64,000 nt of DNA from Panulirus ornatus. Taxonomy: Eukaryota > Arthropoda > Malacostraca > Decapoda > Palinuridae. The position numbers and the translations under genes are program-made. The stretch is taken from the NCBI RefSeq assembly GCF_036320965.1, contig NC_092235.1, forward strand, positions 4,371,994 to 4,435,993, in the 5' to 3' direction. Shown piece by piece: positions 13,085-23,611 of this stretch. The notes below the pieces were generated by a model that was not told where the DNA came from, ran no database searches, and saw only the letters and a program-made list of their open reading frames with translations. How positions within the stretch are numbered: the first letter of the stretch is position 1; the number at the start of each line of letters is the position of its first letter.

Positions 13085-13665
13085 TATGTACATGTGCATA
13101 TATATTCCTATGAGTCCACGGGGAAAATGAAACACGATAAGTTCCCAAGTGCACTTTCGTGTAATAATCACATCATCAGGGGAGACACAAGAGAGAAATA
13201 TAACAGTCAGTTGATATACATCGAAGAGACGTAGCTAGGACGCCGTTTGGTAAACATGTGATTGTCCAAGACAGACAACGAGCTTATCATAAACTTATCA
13301 TTTTACAAATTCTATCAACAATAAAGTTATCTAATTTGTATAGACCATCACTAATATTAAGATTAAAATTCTTTGTGTATTTGATAAAAGAAGATTCAAT
13401 GATATTTCTCGTGGTAATAGAGTTAGAGTTAATAACTGAGATGGCGTTACTCTAGTCAATACAATGATCATAGTTTTTAACGTGATTAAACAAGGCATTT
13501 GATTCTTGTCCCGTTCTTATACTATACTTATGTTGCTTAAGTCTAACAGAAAGATCCTTACCATTCTGCCCAACATAAAATTCATCACAATTTCCACATG
13601 GCACTTTATAGATGCATCCAAGAGAATTTTCTGGTTAATTCCTGATTAATATATTCTGTATAGTA
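13085..13665 (-). mobile_element. 3' fragment of a Penelope-like element with GIY-YIG endonuclease remnant
   Basis: On the minus strand, from about 13620 downwards, one frame reads IYKVPCGNCDEFYVGQNG, then KDLSVRLKQHKYSIRTGQES and NALFNHVKNYDHC. This matches the GIY-YIG endonuclease with its CxxC insertion and the x(R)LxxH helix that form the C-terminus of Penelope-like retroelement proteins. After CID there is a TAG (13453-13455), probably an original Trp codon, and the frame then continues through about 45 more residues to a TGA near 13286. The following 13085-13260 segment is shared with 38195-38350 and is the presumed 3' UTR. The reverse transcriptase part is absent, so the copy is truncated and dead. 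Confidence 0.75.
13141..13185 (-). ncRNA. hammerhead-like ribozyme motif in the Penelope-like 3' region
   Basis: Read on the minus strand the order is UCCC, CUGAUGA (13173-13179), a small GUG/CAC stem-loop, GAAA (13155-13158), palindromic GUGCAC (13149-13154), UU, then GGGA (13143-13146). UCCC and GGGA would form stem I, GUG/CAC stem II, and GUGCAC a stem III that works best between two molecules. One U between CUGAUGA and stem II is unpaired, which is atypical. Hammerhead motifs are known in Penelope-like elements; assignment here is by eye. Confidence 0.45.
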
Positions 13666-14383
13666 TTATTGTTGCTAAAGGCAACATTTAAGGCAACATT
13701 TAAGATGCGGCCCATCATCTAGGGCCGAAAGCAACTCAACATTCGCCCCCAGCTAGATAGTGGCACATACCAAGAATCACTCGATTAACTTAAGTAATAC
13801 AACAACAACAACAACAAAGACAACAATAAGAAAAATCAATGCGTCCAAAAATCTTTAACAAAACAAAATTGTGCACATTTGTATAAAATAACAAGAAGAA
13901 AAACATTTCTACGTAAGAGAATTGTACACATTGGTATAGAATAACAAGAAGAAAAACATTGCCACATTACAAAAAAAATTCTATATATGTTACAGAAACA
14001 CAACATAGTAATAAAATCAATAACAAAAATACTTATCTAAATAAAGACAGGAAACAGTAGATACAGAACACGTTTTGTTATATAACAAAGAATTCTCAAA
14101 ACAATGCACATCAAACACAAGAAGAAATTCTTAACGAAGACAAAATAAAACAATTTAGAAAGATGCACATTAACAACCCAGTCTGCAATTCAGTGAAATT
14201 CTCTATTTCTTTTTCAACAGAGAAACGTGGTACATTACATAGAGGCAGCCAGTACGATGGTGTTGGGAATGGCTTGGTAAACACCATTACTGCCTACCTG
14301 TGGTCGCTCCCTTCTGCATTACCACATGAAAATGGCCCAGGGTCATCCTCAACACTGCTCATCTGATTTAATAAAACCAGGCG
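13666..14383. other. AT-rich non-coding stretch
   Basis: A-rich sequence with a short (AAC)n tract near 13801. No gene or element that I can support. Confidence 0.5.
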
Positions 14384-14768
14384 ATTAGAAAACTCGTTCT
14401 TGTGTGACACACAACTTTGCCACGATACCTCCGCTCTACCTCAACCAATTAGAAAACTCGTTCTTGTGTGACACACAACTTTGCCACGATACCTCCGCTC
14501 TACCTCAACCAATTAGAAAACTCGTTCTTGTGTGACACACAACTTTGTCATGATACCTCCGCTCTACCTCAACCAATTAGAAAACTCGTTCTTGTGTGAC
14601 ACACAACTTTGCCACGATACCTCCGCTCTACCTCAACCAATTAGAAAACTCGTTCTTGTGTGACACACAACTTTGCCATGATACCTCCGCTCTACCTCAA
14701 CCAATTAGAAAACTCGTTCTTGTGTGACACACAACTTTGCCACGATACCTCCGCTCTACCTCAACCAA
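14384..14768. repeat. 64-bp tandem repeat, 6 units
   Basis: Six near-identical 64-bp units starting TTAGAAAACTCGTTCTTGTG and ending CTACCTCAACCAA, differing by single substitutions such as GCCACG/GTCATG. Confidence 0.93.
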
Positions 14769-14851
14769 TTTCCAGGAAATTTTCGGAAGAAGCATATATT
14801 TTGTAATACATATGATTGTTAAATTATCGAAATGCGTTGCATATACCCTTT

Positions 14852-15046
<195 letters not shown>

Positions 15047-15246
15047 CAAAACCGTATTGCCTCCATATTTACTGAGACTCACAACAGTGATACGCCTTAC
15101 TTGTATATGGTTCATTCAGACCAGACCAGCTTAGCCCACCTGGACAGACGTGAGATGAGACGCGGAACATGACGATAACATTACCATGTCACGACAGCCA
15201 CCGACCCACCGGTGCACCACGGATCAGGCGATGCAGAGACGGGCAG

Positions 15247-15375
15247 CATGATGACGACCCTGGCTGCACCTGGACACTAGGGACGTCCAACATGATGACG
15301 ACCCTGGCTGCACCTGGACACTGGGGACGTCCAACATGATGACGACCCTGGCTGCACCTGGACACTGGGGACGTC
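15247..15375. repeat. 44-bp tandem repeat, 3 units
   Basis: Three copies of a unit starting CATGATGACGACCCTGGCTG and ending GGGGACGTCCA. Confidence 0.88.
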
Positions 15376-15592
15376 CAGCAGCAGCAGATAATAATGTGGA
15401 CGAGTCTGCCTCCGCTCGTCAACCACCACCTTACGCTGAAGCCTCATAATGAGTGGATGGAGGAAGGTATGGCGATACATCGGCAGTTTACACTTCATGT
15501 TTCTCTCGGTTATAAAACTAAAACAAGAAAATATTACTAAGTTTTAGTATTTGTATTGTATGACTACAGTTAACCCTTGTGTTAGTAATACA

Positions 15593-17946
15593 GTGGCCGG
15601 AGCGGCTACTGTGACATTGATGTAATATCCATTTGATAAATCTCTATCTAAATATGACCTTCAGTCATAAAGACTGTACCACAAACCTTTCATTGCCTTG
15701 AAATCTTAAGAGAATCAATGTTAACTTTTGTATGTTTTATATATGATCCAGTGACTTTAACTCCAGCCACCGTTGTAGACAGTCATATCCCTGATATGTG
15801 GACACCTGGAACGTTGTAGATAATTTATCATGAAGGTCCCAGTACTGTGTCCACGCCACACCCACCCCAGCAAAGGGCGCCTGTGGACGACGATGACGAA
15901 GGGAGACTCTTCAAGCAAACCTCATCATAAGTTTACAAGGACGATCTCTTTTGTGTTTTCTCTCATCCACTAAGGAATATTTGTCAAGCGTTTGGTGTGT
16001 CCACAACTGTTTTATACCTTCGGAGTTATATTTCTTCCTCTTGTGTATCACTGAACATTGACTCTCGGGTCGCCTGAGTTTCACTACAACGAAATTCGCA
16101 GACGTTACTAAAGGTGAGACGTAAGACCACGTCAGGTACTCAACAGATGCGACAACTTGACATAACTATCGTAAAATGGTACATTGGATTGTGTTTCCTG
16201 CTTGTTTAATTCTTGCTTTGTTTGCATTAACATTTGTCTATTGATTTATAGATTATGGCTGGAGGTAACCATTGTCAACTCTTCATAATTAATGATCTGT
16301 GGTAGGTTTACTCCCTACACCCATCATCCTTCTTGGTTCCAAATCTATTTCAGGCCACCCAGACCACTGGTGCCTTGTGGATGTACCAATGTGACCCTAT
16401 GTTCGTACAATTGTTCTTAAGCCCGTTTCTTAGGCAGTGTTACCTCTGTGTTTTGTGAAAATTGTCTCCTTACCAGCGAGTATTGTAAGAAAATGGTTTA
16501 ACAGTCTATCTTGCAACTGCATCAGCTACTGCAGATAATCAGAAAGTGTAAACATTCAGCGGTTCATGAATGCCAAGCGGTTGTTCAAGCCAGGCAAAAT
16601 GTGTGGATGACCTTGACGGAGTAAGCAATGTGTTGATGAAGTTATGGCCAGTGGTGTGGCGAGGGAGGGTCTGGGCAGGCAGGACACGATTGAGTGATGT
16701 TTCGTATCGTCAAGCCTCATTCCTTCCCTTGTCTATGTTTTACTTTTGATGACATTCATAGAGAATGCAGCTAAGGAGTTACGTTTTCTATACACAACAT
16801 AGATGCTATTCGTTTTTACAAAATCGTAGTTTACTTGCAAACGGTAAAATCACTCATATGTAGCTTTGCCAGGTTTCCTCCTAAATTTGTTCTCCATATT
16901 AGATTCATCATACGTCAACGTAACAACTTAAAACAGAGATGGTCACGAAGTACAAAGATTAAAAATGATGAAAGGCTTTGATAATCTCGATCTAACAAAT
17001 TCCCTAAGGCTAGATCTTCTGATCTAAGTCGTATTAATGGATGCAGTCTGGTGGGAAAACATTCTACCTTCACTGAGGCCAAGTGTTATTTGCTCAACCT
17101 AATTGTTAACATACAGACTGATGATTCCCCTGCAACTTCCATGGTATACACACTGACCAACTTGGCAAGTGGTACACCGAGTACAACGCCACACCTCCTG
17201 ACTCCTTCCCAACCCACATGATGAAGGTCATGGACAACTTGTATGACCGCTACCTAACATTACCTGGACCCAAGATGACATTAAAAATTATTGATAAATT
17301 CTATCTTGCTTGAGAGAACAAAATCTTTAATACTAAAGAATGATGGAAAGAAAGAGCAAGATAATATCTTGGGAGATAAAGTGTGTCGATCACCACAGAC
17401 AAAATTGAGGATACAACATAGAATAGAGAATTTGTATATGATGATGCTCTTGCCTCCTCTGACGTCCACATGTTATCCACATAAACACAGTACGTTACTA
17501 CAGTACATACAGTAATATCAGTCGTAACAACACTATGGATGTAGTCGTGATTACCGTAACATGTGAGTGGCAAGATTGGATGACGTAACGTAACAATATC
17601 AGACTTCATCATTCTCAATAGTTTAGGTGGATCATGTAATATTTGGTGTTGCTTCATGTTTTATCAGATGATAAAATGATGGTTGGTCTAATGACCTTCA
17701 CAAGTCACTGGTCATTAAATCCAACACAGCAACCAACCACTCAGGATGACCAGGAGGGAGCCACCTGGTGCAGACCAAGTGTACCAGCCTGGTGGAGAGG
17801 ATCAACTGCTCCACCTCAGGATAAGAGCTGCTCAAGTTCTGTAGTGAGGGACACTCCAAGTGGCATGTGAAACTACCAGTCTTAGTTATAAACTACCGCC
17901 CGGCTGGCCGGTGGGTGGGTGGCTGTGGCCAACATGAACCCAGGGG

Positions 17947-17980
<34 letters not shown>

Positions 17981-18195
17981 CCCACTGACCTGACCACCGG
18001 CCGGTGGGTGGCTGTGGCCAACATGAACCCAGGAGCTATACACACACACCGCCCACTGACCTGACCACCGGCCGGTGGGTGTGGCCAACATGAACCCAGG
18101 GGCTACACACCGCCCACTGACCTGACCACCGGCCGGTAGGTGTGGCCAACATGAACCCAGGGGCTACACACACACACACACCGCCCACTGACCTG
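15593..18195 (+). repeat. left arm of a 2.6-kb inverted duplication
   Basis: The segment returns in reverse complement at 39662-42325 with few substitutions. It starts at AGCGGCTACTGTGAC (15600) opposite GTCACAGTAGCCGCT (42308) and ends inside a minisatellite. A stretch of about 55 bp near 16225-16280 is present here but missing from the other arm. No complete gene is visible; an exon-like block lies at 17125-17313. Confidence 0.9.
17125..17313 (+). CDS. exon-like coding block in the left arm (hypothetical, fragmentary)
   Basis: The frame reads FPCNFHGIHTDQLGKWYTEY, then NATPPDSFPTHMMKVMDNLY and DRYLTLPGPKM, then 10 less gene-like codons to a TGA. The aromatic and Pro-rich composition, an N-glycosylation-type NAT and even codon use look like real protein rather than chance. 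Two TGA codons immediately precede FPC, so either a splice acceptor is missing or the block is a relic. The same 63 codons stand unchanged, as far as I can see, in the other arm. I do not recognise the family. Confidence 0.3.
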   Translation, partial: FPCNFHGIHTDQLGKWYTEYNATPPDSFPTHMMKVMDNLYDRYLTLPGPKMTLKIIDKFYLA

Positions 18196-18200
18196 ACCAC
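17885..18200. repeat. minisatellite of the left arm (CA-tract plus GC-rich unit)
   Basis: Units combine CACTGACCTGACCACCGGCC, GGTGGGTGGCTGTGGCCAAC, ATGAACCCAGGGGCTA and a variable (CA)n. Four units are seen here versus five in the other arm, so copy number has changed since the inverted duplication. Confidence 0.88.
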
Positions 18201-18249
18201 CACCACTGTGACCTGACCACGTGTGGCATGTAGCTCATCCCTGGAGAAC

Positions 18250-18780
18250 ATTAATCAAATACCTAGACAGAATTTTTATGTTACATAAAAGACATTTCTT
18301 GATAGTAAACATAAGATATGATGACGAAAGATAAGGGACGCTATTACAGGTAAATATTTTGTTAAAATATGAAATACTTCTGCCTTAAACTAGCTCCCTG
18401 TACTGTATTTTCTTTTACATACCCAGAGGAAAATATATTCTGTGGTTAATCAATATAAATGTTTATGTTTAACAGGTTCTCTATTTCTGATAGTATTTCA
18501 CTGATTCAGGTTTAAAGACCTTAGTTCTGAACAACCATTATAATGCAACACAATACATATTTATCATAAACAAATCATTTATCACAATAACCATTATGTT
18601 TGTACCAGATTCTTTACGTCCTCAATCACGTTTGTTAATATATAAGGAATTTTTCCGCCACATTTCAATACATAACATATATCTACACGTGTGTAAATAT
18701 ATGTATATGTTTTTATAAATTTTTCTTTGGCTTTTATAATTAAGGTGTAAGATATCGGTCTGAAGAAAATACTAGATAGT
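18250..18780. other. AT-rich non-coding stretch
   Basis: No ORF, RNA or repeat that I can support. Confidence 0.5.
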
Positions 18781-18789
18781 ATTATAGGT

Positions 18790-18790
<1 letters not shown>

Positions 18791-18838
<48 letters not shown>
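18791..18838. repeat. (GT)n microsatellite
   Basis: Uninterrupted GT tract. Confidence 0.95.
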
Positions 18839-18839
<1 letters not shown>

Positions 18840-18952
18840 CGCACATAGGAGTGAAAACATATTTTACACTTACAAGGTTAAAAGACGGGGCAACACGAGT
18901 GTACAAATCCTTCCTCAAAAGACTCACGTGATAATGATTAAAGTAGTATACA

Positions 18953-18953
18953 T

Positions 18954-19002
<49 letters not shown>

Positions 19003-19036
19003 AACACACATGCACACACACACACACACACACGCA

Positions 19037-19087
<51 letters not shown>
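18953..19087. repeat. (AC)n microsatellite with GCACAA interruptions
   Basis: AC dinucleotides interrupted by GCACAAAC motifs. Confidence 0.95.
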
Positions 19088-19089
<2 letters not shown>

Positions 19090-19689
19090 CGGCGCTTTCA
19101 ATTTTTGATGTAGATTGATTTCCTATCTTAGTTTCGTCTACGGAATTCTACATCTTCAGTTCAGCATACCATTGTGGTAATGAAGGGAAAGTCACCACAT
19201 TTACAAGCCGAGTGCACGTAGCTTATCCCACCTCGTTAGAGAGAAAACTTACCTGTATTTGAATTAATGAACGGGAACAGAGAAGACAAAATTTTATTAC
19301 ACAATTATTATACAACTATATAATTTATATATACATTACCACATTTCCTGCACTTTCCATCACAAATTTGCTGAGGTCATAACCTTGTAGTTACCATTAC
19401 CTTACAACCTTAAGGATGGTGGTCTACAACACCTCTAGATTGATGGAGAAAACGAAAAGTTTCGTTTTACTATTAAGACCACAGAAATGCGGTAATTCCA
19501 CTTCACTACCACTAACTACTAGTTATTTTACTTGTTGATTTTCACGGCTAAGATTTTCATCCTCTGAGCGAAGCCATACAATAATCGTCCTTATCTACTC
19601 TGAGCATTGGATAGCCTCCTGATGATCAAGATTGCTGTTTTGGTTGTCCGTTTCCCTTGTTACTGGTGCGCCTCACTGCACACCTTACA
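19088..19689. other. non-coding stretch
   Basis: No gene or element recognised. Confidence 0.45.
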
Positions 19690-20050
19690 TGAGTGCCTTC
19701 CACAGTATTAGGGACAGCTGCTGGGCCTCACTGTAGCTACTTCTGGGACGGTTGCCAATCTTCCTCGTATTCCCTCATGACCACAGCGCCAAACCGACTC
19801 CCGCCATCAGGCCGAGACGCACAAACATTTCTGACAAAATTGAGACAACCGCTTTCGCGTCAGTTTTGACACCAAGTGAATTTATACGACAATTACGCTC
19901 AAGATGCTTGGTTTTTCGTTCATGGATTGAACAGAAGCAACCAACGATGGTTGCTACTGCCCAATCCATGAAGTCCCCCCCACCACGGAAAGGTAACCAA
20001 GCTTCGGGGGGGATGGGTGTTTACCCTGACGCCAACGGAGAAACTCAATA
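19690..20050 (+). repeat. left arm of a 361-bp inverted repeat pair with strong hairpin
   Basis: From GAGTGCCTTCCACAG to AAACTCAATA this segment is nearly identical, in reverse complement, to 28180-28541; only a few substitutions are visible. It contains a 50-base hairpin (19921-19970: CATGGATTG pairs with CAATCCATG, and AGCAACCA with TGGTTGCT) and a second stem of seven C against seven G (19974-20015). A plus-strand 100-aa frame and a minus-strand 64-aa frame (19775-19969, starting MDWAVATIVG) are both open in the two copies. Neither is recognised. Flanks diverge sharply, so this is a discrete mobile or structured unit of unknown nature. Confidence 0.6.
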
Positions 20051-20194
20051 TTAGTGCAGAGATCTTTTCCTCGGTAAAGGAAGTGTAGCCGGACTCCGCC
20101 CTCATGAGGTTACTGCACGACAGCAAAGATCACCCTTTGGTAGGCTGTGCTATAGGCAGCACAGCTCCGTCAAAGACCTCACTCCATAAGTGAA

Positions 20195-20202
20195 CTTATA
20201 TA
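20195..20202 (-). promoter_or_regulatory. possible TATA box (TATATAAG) on the minus strand
   Basis: TATATAAG lies downstream of the 251-aa ORF and upstream of a 64-aa-plus frame starting MRAESGYTSF on the same strand. No clear initiator follows at +30, so this could be chance in AT-rich DNA. Confidence 0.2.
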
Positions 20203-20243
20203 GATTCCTTTTTTAACATTTTGTCTTGTCTATAATGAACTCA

Positions 20244-20999
20244 TCAGTTCTTCTCCAGTGAAAGCAAAAAATCATCGAGAAATTCATTTGCTTCCTCAAT
20301 ATCAGGATCTTGTGGCTCTGTGTGGGGGACGGGGCTGGTGGGCTGTGTGTCTGGCTGTGTCTGGAGAGCGGGGCTGGTGGTCTCTGTGACTGGTTGTGTC
20401 TGGGGACCGCGGCTGGTGGTCTCTGTGACTGGTTGTGTCTGGGGAGCGGGGCTGGTGGTCTCTGTGACTTGCTGCGTCTGGGAAGCGGGGCTGGTGGTCT
20501 CTGTGACTTGCAGTGTCTGGGGAGCGGGGCTGGTGGTCTCTGTGGCTGGCTGTGTCTGGAGATCAGGGGAAGTCTTGGGCATAAATTTCAATATACTGTG
20601 AGCGATATCGTCTCTCAACCGAATCCTCTCGATCTTCTCTTGCACGGCCTTCATGATACGTTTGGGCGGCTTTCTCCATGTTCTTTGCATTTCAGTTGGT
20701 GATCCTGCGCCATCGAGCCACATGATACCAGAATAGTATCGTTCCTGTTTCCCAACGGGTCCAATCTTGGTGTCACACATGATGCCGAGGGAACCCAAAT
20801 GGCGGCCGATGTTTACGTTGGAAGCCACGGGCTCGTTATGTATCTTGCAGTAACTTTCATACCGTTGCTGCAGCTCTTTCCTGCTGATAAGGTACCGCTT
20901 CATAGTAATAGTCTTTCCCTTCATTTGAACGAAGGTATTCATGAAACTAACAAAGGAAGCCTTTCCTTTGTAATCCCGTTTGTAGTAACAGAAAGCCAT
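20244..20999 (-). CDS. intronless 251-aa orphan protein, possible winged-helix domain plus Pro/Thr-rich repeats
   Basis: The start is the first ATG of the open frame (context TTCAATGG). Residues 1-110 are globular; the part around YLISRKELQQRYESYC and NVNIGRHLGSLGI, ending ERYYSGIMW, has the layout of the winged-helix segment at the C-terminus of D5/P4-type primase-helicases of large DNA viruses and phages. No ATPase motifs are present, so at best a detached fragment. Residues 111-145 are basic. Residues 150-225 are about six imperfect 13-aa repeats of the type TETTSPAPQTQPV, likely disordered. The tail is acidic (DPDIEEANEFLDDF). No splice sites are evident. Whether host, viral relic or element-derived cannot be decided; moderately confident it is a real ORF. 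Confidence 0.5.
   Translation of the reverse strand: MAFCYYKRDYKGKASFVSFMNTFVQMKGKTITMKRYLISRKELQQRYESYCKIHNEPVASNVNIGRHLGSLGIMCDTKIGPVGKQERYYSGIMWLDGAGSPTEMQRTWRKPPKRIMKAVQEKIERIRLRDDIAHSILKFMPKTSPDLQTQPATETTSPAPQTLQVTETTSPASQTQQVTETTSPAPQTQPVTETTSRGPQTQPVTETTSPALQTQPDTQPTSPVPHTEPQDPDIEEANEFLDDFLLSLEKN
20320..20565. repeat. 39-bp coding repeat inside the 251-aa ORF
   Basis: About six copies of a 39-bp unit containing GCGGGGCTGGTGGTCTCTGT on the plus strand, encoding the Thr/Pro/Gln repeats on the minus strand. Unit length keeps the frame. Confidence 0.85.
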
Positions 21000-21244
21000 T
21001 GAAGACGTGGATTGGGTCAGGCGAAGTTACACAGACTAACAAGATAGTCCTATAATCAATGATCCTGTATCAGCACTGAACTCGAAATACGTCAGAACGA
21101 CAATTTGAACCCAGGGCTGGAGGGCCAGTTGATGATATTCTCACGTCTTGCTCAACCAAGTAACCTCGGTTAGACCTTGTTTATATTTAAATATAGTAAA
21201 GCTAATATAGTGAAGCTTGATGTTTCTATTTATATGTAAGTTGC

Positions 21245-21253
21245 AATGTAGTT

Positions 21254-21328
<75 letters not shown>
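21245..21328. repeat. (TA)n microsatellite at the 5' edge of a LINE
   Basis: Uninterrupted TA tract that ends exactly where LINE homology starts. Confidence 0.95.
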
Positions 21329-21332
<4 letters not shown>

Positions 21333-22938
21333 TGTTGACTGGTTGGTAAGGTTATTTAATGTATGTATGACTCATGGTGAGGTGCCTGAGGATTGGCGGA
21401 ATGCGTGCATAGTGCCATTGTACAAAGGCAAAGGGGATAAGAGTGAGTGCTCAAATTACAGAGGTATAAGTTTGTTGAGTATTCCTGGTAAATTATATGG
21501 GAGGGTAGTGATTGAGAGGGTGAAGGCATGTACAGAGCATCAGATTGGGGAAGAGCAGTGCGGTTTCAGAAGTGGTAGAGGATGTGTGGATCAGGTGTTT
21601 GCTTTGAAGAATGTATGTGAGAAATACTTAGAAAAGCAAATGGATTTGTATGTAGCATTTATGGATCTGGAGAAGGCATATGATAGAGTTGATAGAGATG
21701 CTCTGTGGAAGGTATTAAGAATATATGGTGTGGGAGGCAAGTTGTTAGAAGCAGTGAAAAGTTTTTATCGAGGATGTAAGGCATGTGTACGTGTAGGAAG
21801 AGAGGAAAGTGATTGGTTCTCAGTGAATGTAGGTTTGCGGCAGGGGTGTGTGATGTCTCCATGGTTGTTTAATTTGTTTATGGATGGGGTTGTTAGGGAG
21901 GTAAATGCAAGAGTCCTGGAAAGAGGGGCAAGTATGAAGTCTGTTGGGGATGAGAGAGCTTGGGAAGTGAGTCAGTTGTTGTTCGCTGATGATACAGCGC
22001 TGGTGGCTGATTCATGTGAGAAACTGCAGAAGCTGGTGACTGAGTTTGGTAAAGTGTGTGGAAGAAGAAAGTTAAGAGTAAATGTGAATAAGAGCAAGGT
22101 TATTAGGTACAGTAGGGTTGAGGGTCAAGTCAATTGGGAGGTGAGTTTGAATGGAGAAAAACTGGAGGAAGTGAAGTGTTTTAGATATCTGGGAGTGGAT
22201 CTGTCAGCGGATGGAACCATGGAAGCGGAAGTGGATCATAGGATGGGGGAGGGGGCGAAAATTTTGGGAGCCTTGAAAAATGTGTGGAAGTCGAGAACAT
22301 TATCTCGGAAAGCAAAAATGGGTATGTTTGAAGGAATAGTGGTTCCAACAATGTTGTATGGTTGCGAGGCGTGGGCTATGGATAGAGTTGTGCGCAGGAG
22401 GATGGATGTGCTGGAAATGAGATGTTTGAGGACAATGTGTGGTGTGAGGTGGTTTGATCGAGTAAGTAACGTAAGGGTAAGAGAGATGTGTGGAAATAAA
22501 AAGAGTGTGGTTGAGAGAGCAGAAGAGGGTGTTTTGAAATGGTTTGGGCACATGGAGAGAATGAGTGAGGAAAGATTGACCAAGAGGATATATGTGTCGG
22601 AGGTGGAGGGAACGAGGAGAAGAGGGAGACCAAATTGGAGGTGGAAAGATGGAGTGAAAAAGATTTTGTGTGATCGGGGCCTGAACATGCAGGAGGGTGA
22701 AAGGAGGGCAAGGAATAGAGTGAATTGGAGCGATGTGGTATACAGGGGTTGACGTGCTGTCAGTGGAGTGAATCAAGGCATGTGAAGCGTCTGGGGTAAA
22801 CAATGGAAAGCTGTGTAGGTATGTATTTTTGCGTGTGTGGACGTGTGTATGTACATGTGTATGGGGGGGGGGGGCCATTTCTTTCGTCTGTTTCCTTGCG
22901 CTACCTCGCAAACGCGAGAGACAGCGACAAAGTATAAA

Positions 22939-22960
<22 letters not shown>
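21329..22960 (+). mobile_element. 5'-truncated LINE (copy A), probably RTE-like
   Basis: Homology to the copy at 60888-63873 starts at about its residue 253 and runs to the poly-A at 22936. The 5' part (linker and any endonuclease) is missing and replaced by (TA)n. After the stop at 22750-22752 come about 180 bp of 3' UTR ending with the tail CTTGCGCTACCTCGCAAACG and A-run. Family call rests on the FADD-box RT and the C-terminal GRPNWRWKDG/RARNRVNW region resembling RTE-type LINEs. Confidence 0.88.
21333..22752 (+). CDS. LINE reverse transcriptase, C-terminal two thirds (copy A)
   Basis: The frame is open without stops from the microsatellite through RT, thumb and C-terminus. Visible motifs in order: [41 protein letters not shown] (first catalytic Asp), [26 protein letters not shown] (catalytic Asp pair), NKSKVIRYSR, and the Cys/Trp/Arg-rich end. 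An upstream ATG at 21217 only adds microsatellite-encoded YIYI residues and is not native. The protein would copy LINE RNA into DNA, but the missing N-terminal region makes this copy non-autonomous. Confidence 0.85.
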
Positions 22961-22972
<12 letters not shown>

Positions 22973-23034
22973 TATAAATATATATATATATTTTTTTTTT
23001 TTTCAATAATGGATGGAACTTGGCTCCTAAGGTG

Positions 23035-23600
23035 ATTTTGTTGTTGGAGTGGGACGTCCAGCCATTCTGTCCACCATTTCCCTTTCTAGACATGTGGTGG
23101 TGCATTGGGTAGTGTGGCAAACTTCGTCTTCATCTTTTTGGATGCAGGCTTCCAAACCTCGTGGAGTAGTTGTGGGGTTTGCTTCTTTGCTGCACCCGAC
23201 ATAGCCATCTGGGTGTAGCTATCTACCCGGGCTGGTGGGTCAGCCAGCATAGCTACACGCTCACTCGGTACCTGGGCTGGTGGACGAGCAGCCTTCCTTT
23301 CTTCCATGTACAGTCTGCCTAACGACCTGGGGTTGTGGAGCAGCCATCCTTACTACCACCCAGGTTGGTTGGGCAGCCTTCTTTCGTTTCTTTGCTACAC
23401 CCTTCTGGTTAGGCTGGTTGGGCAGCCTTCTTTCGTTTCTTTGCTACACCCTTCTGGTTGGGCTGGTTGGGCAACCTTCTTTTTCCTCTTCTTCGATACA
23501 ACCTGCCAACCGAATTCGTCTGCTGGTGCGTCCGTTTCTTTCATGGATACAACCTCTGTAGCCACTTGGGCTGGCCGGTCAACCTTCGGTTGTAGGTAAA
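23035..23600 (-). pseudogene. decayed Lys-rich repeat coding sequence
   Basis: On the minus strand several frames give related modules: EFGWQVVSKKRKKKVAQPAQ, two copies of NQKGVAKKRKKAAQP encoded by a 44-bp tandem repeat at 23368-23470, and EVWKPASKKMKTKFATLPNA. These look like tandem modules of one basic, possibly nuclear, protein now broken by frame changes. No start, stop or splice structure is clear. Function unknown. Confidence 0.35.
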
Positions 23601-23611
23601 AGTATATATAT

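Noticed and set aside
12743..13171. ORF with a Cys-Val run (also at 18772-19113 and 39268-40027)
   Set aside because: Translated (GT)n or (AC)n microsatellite.
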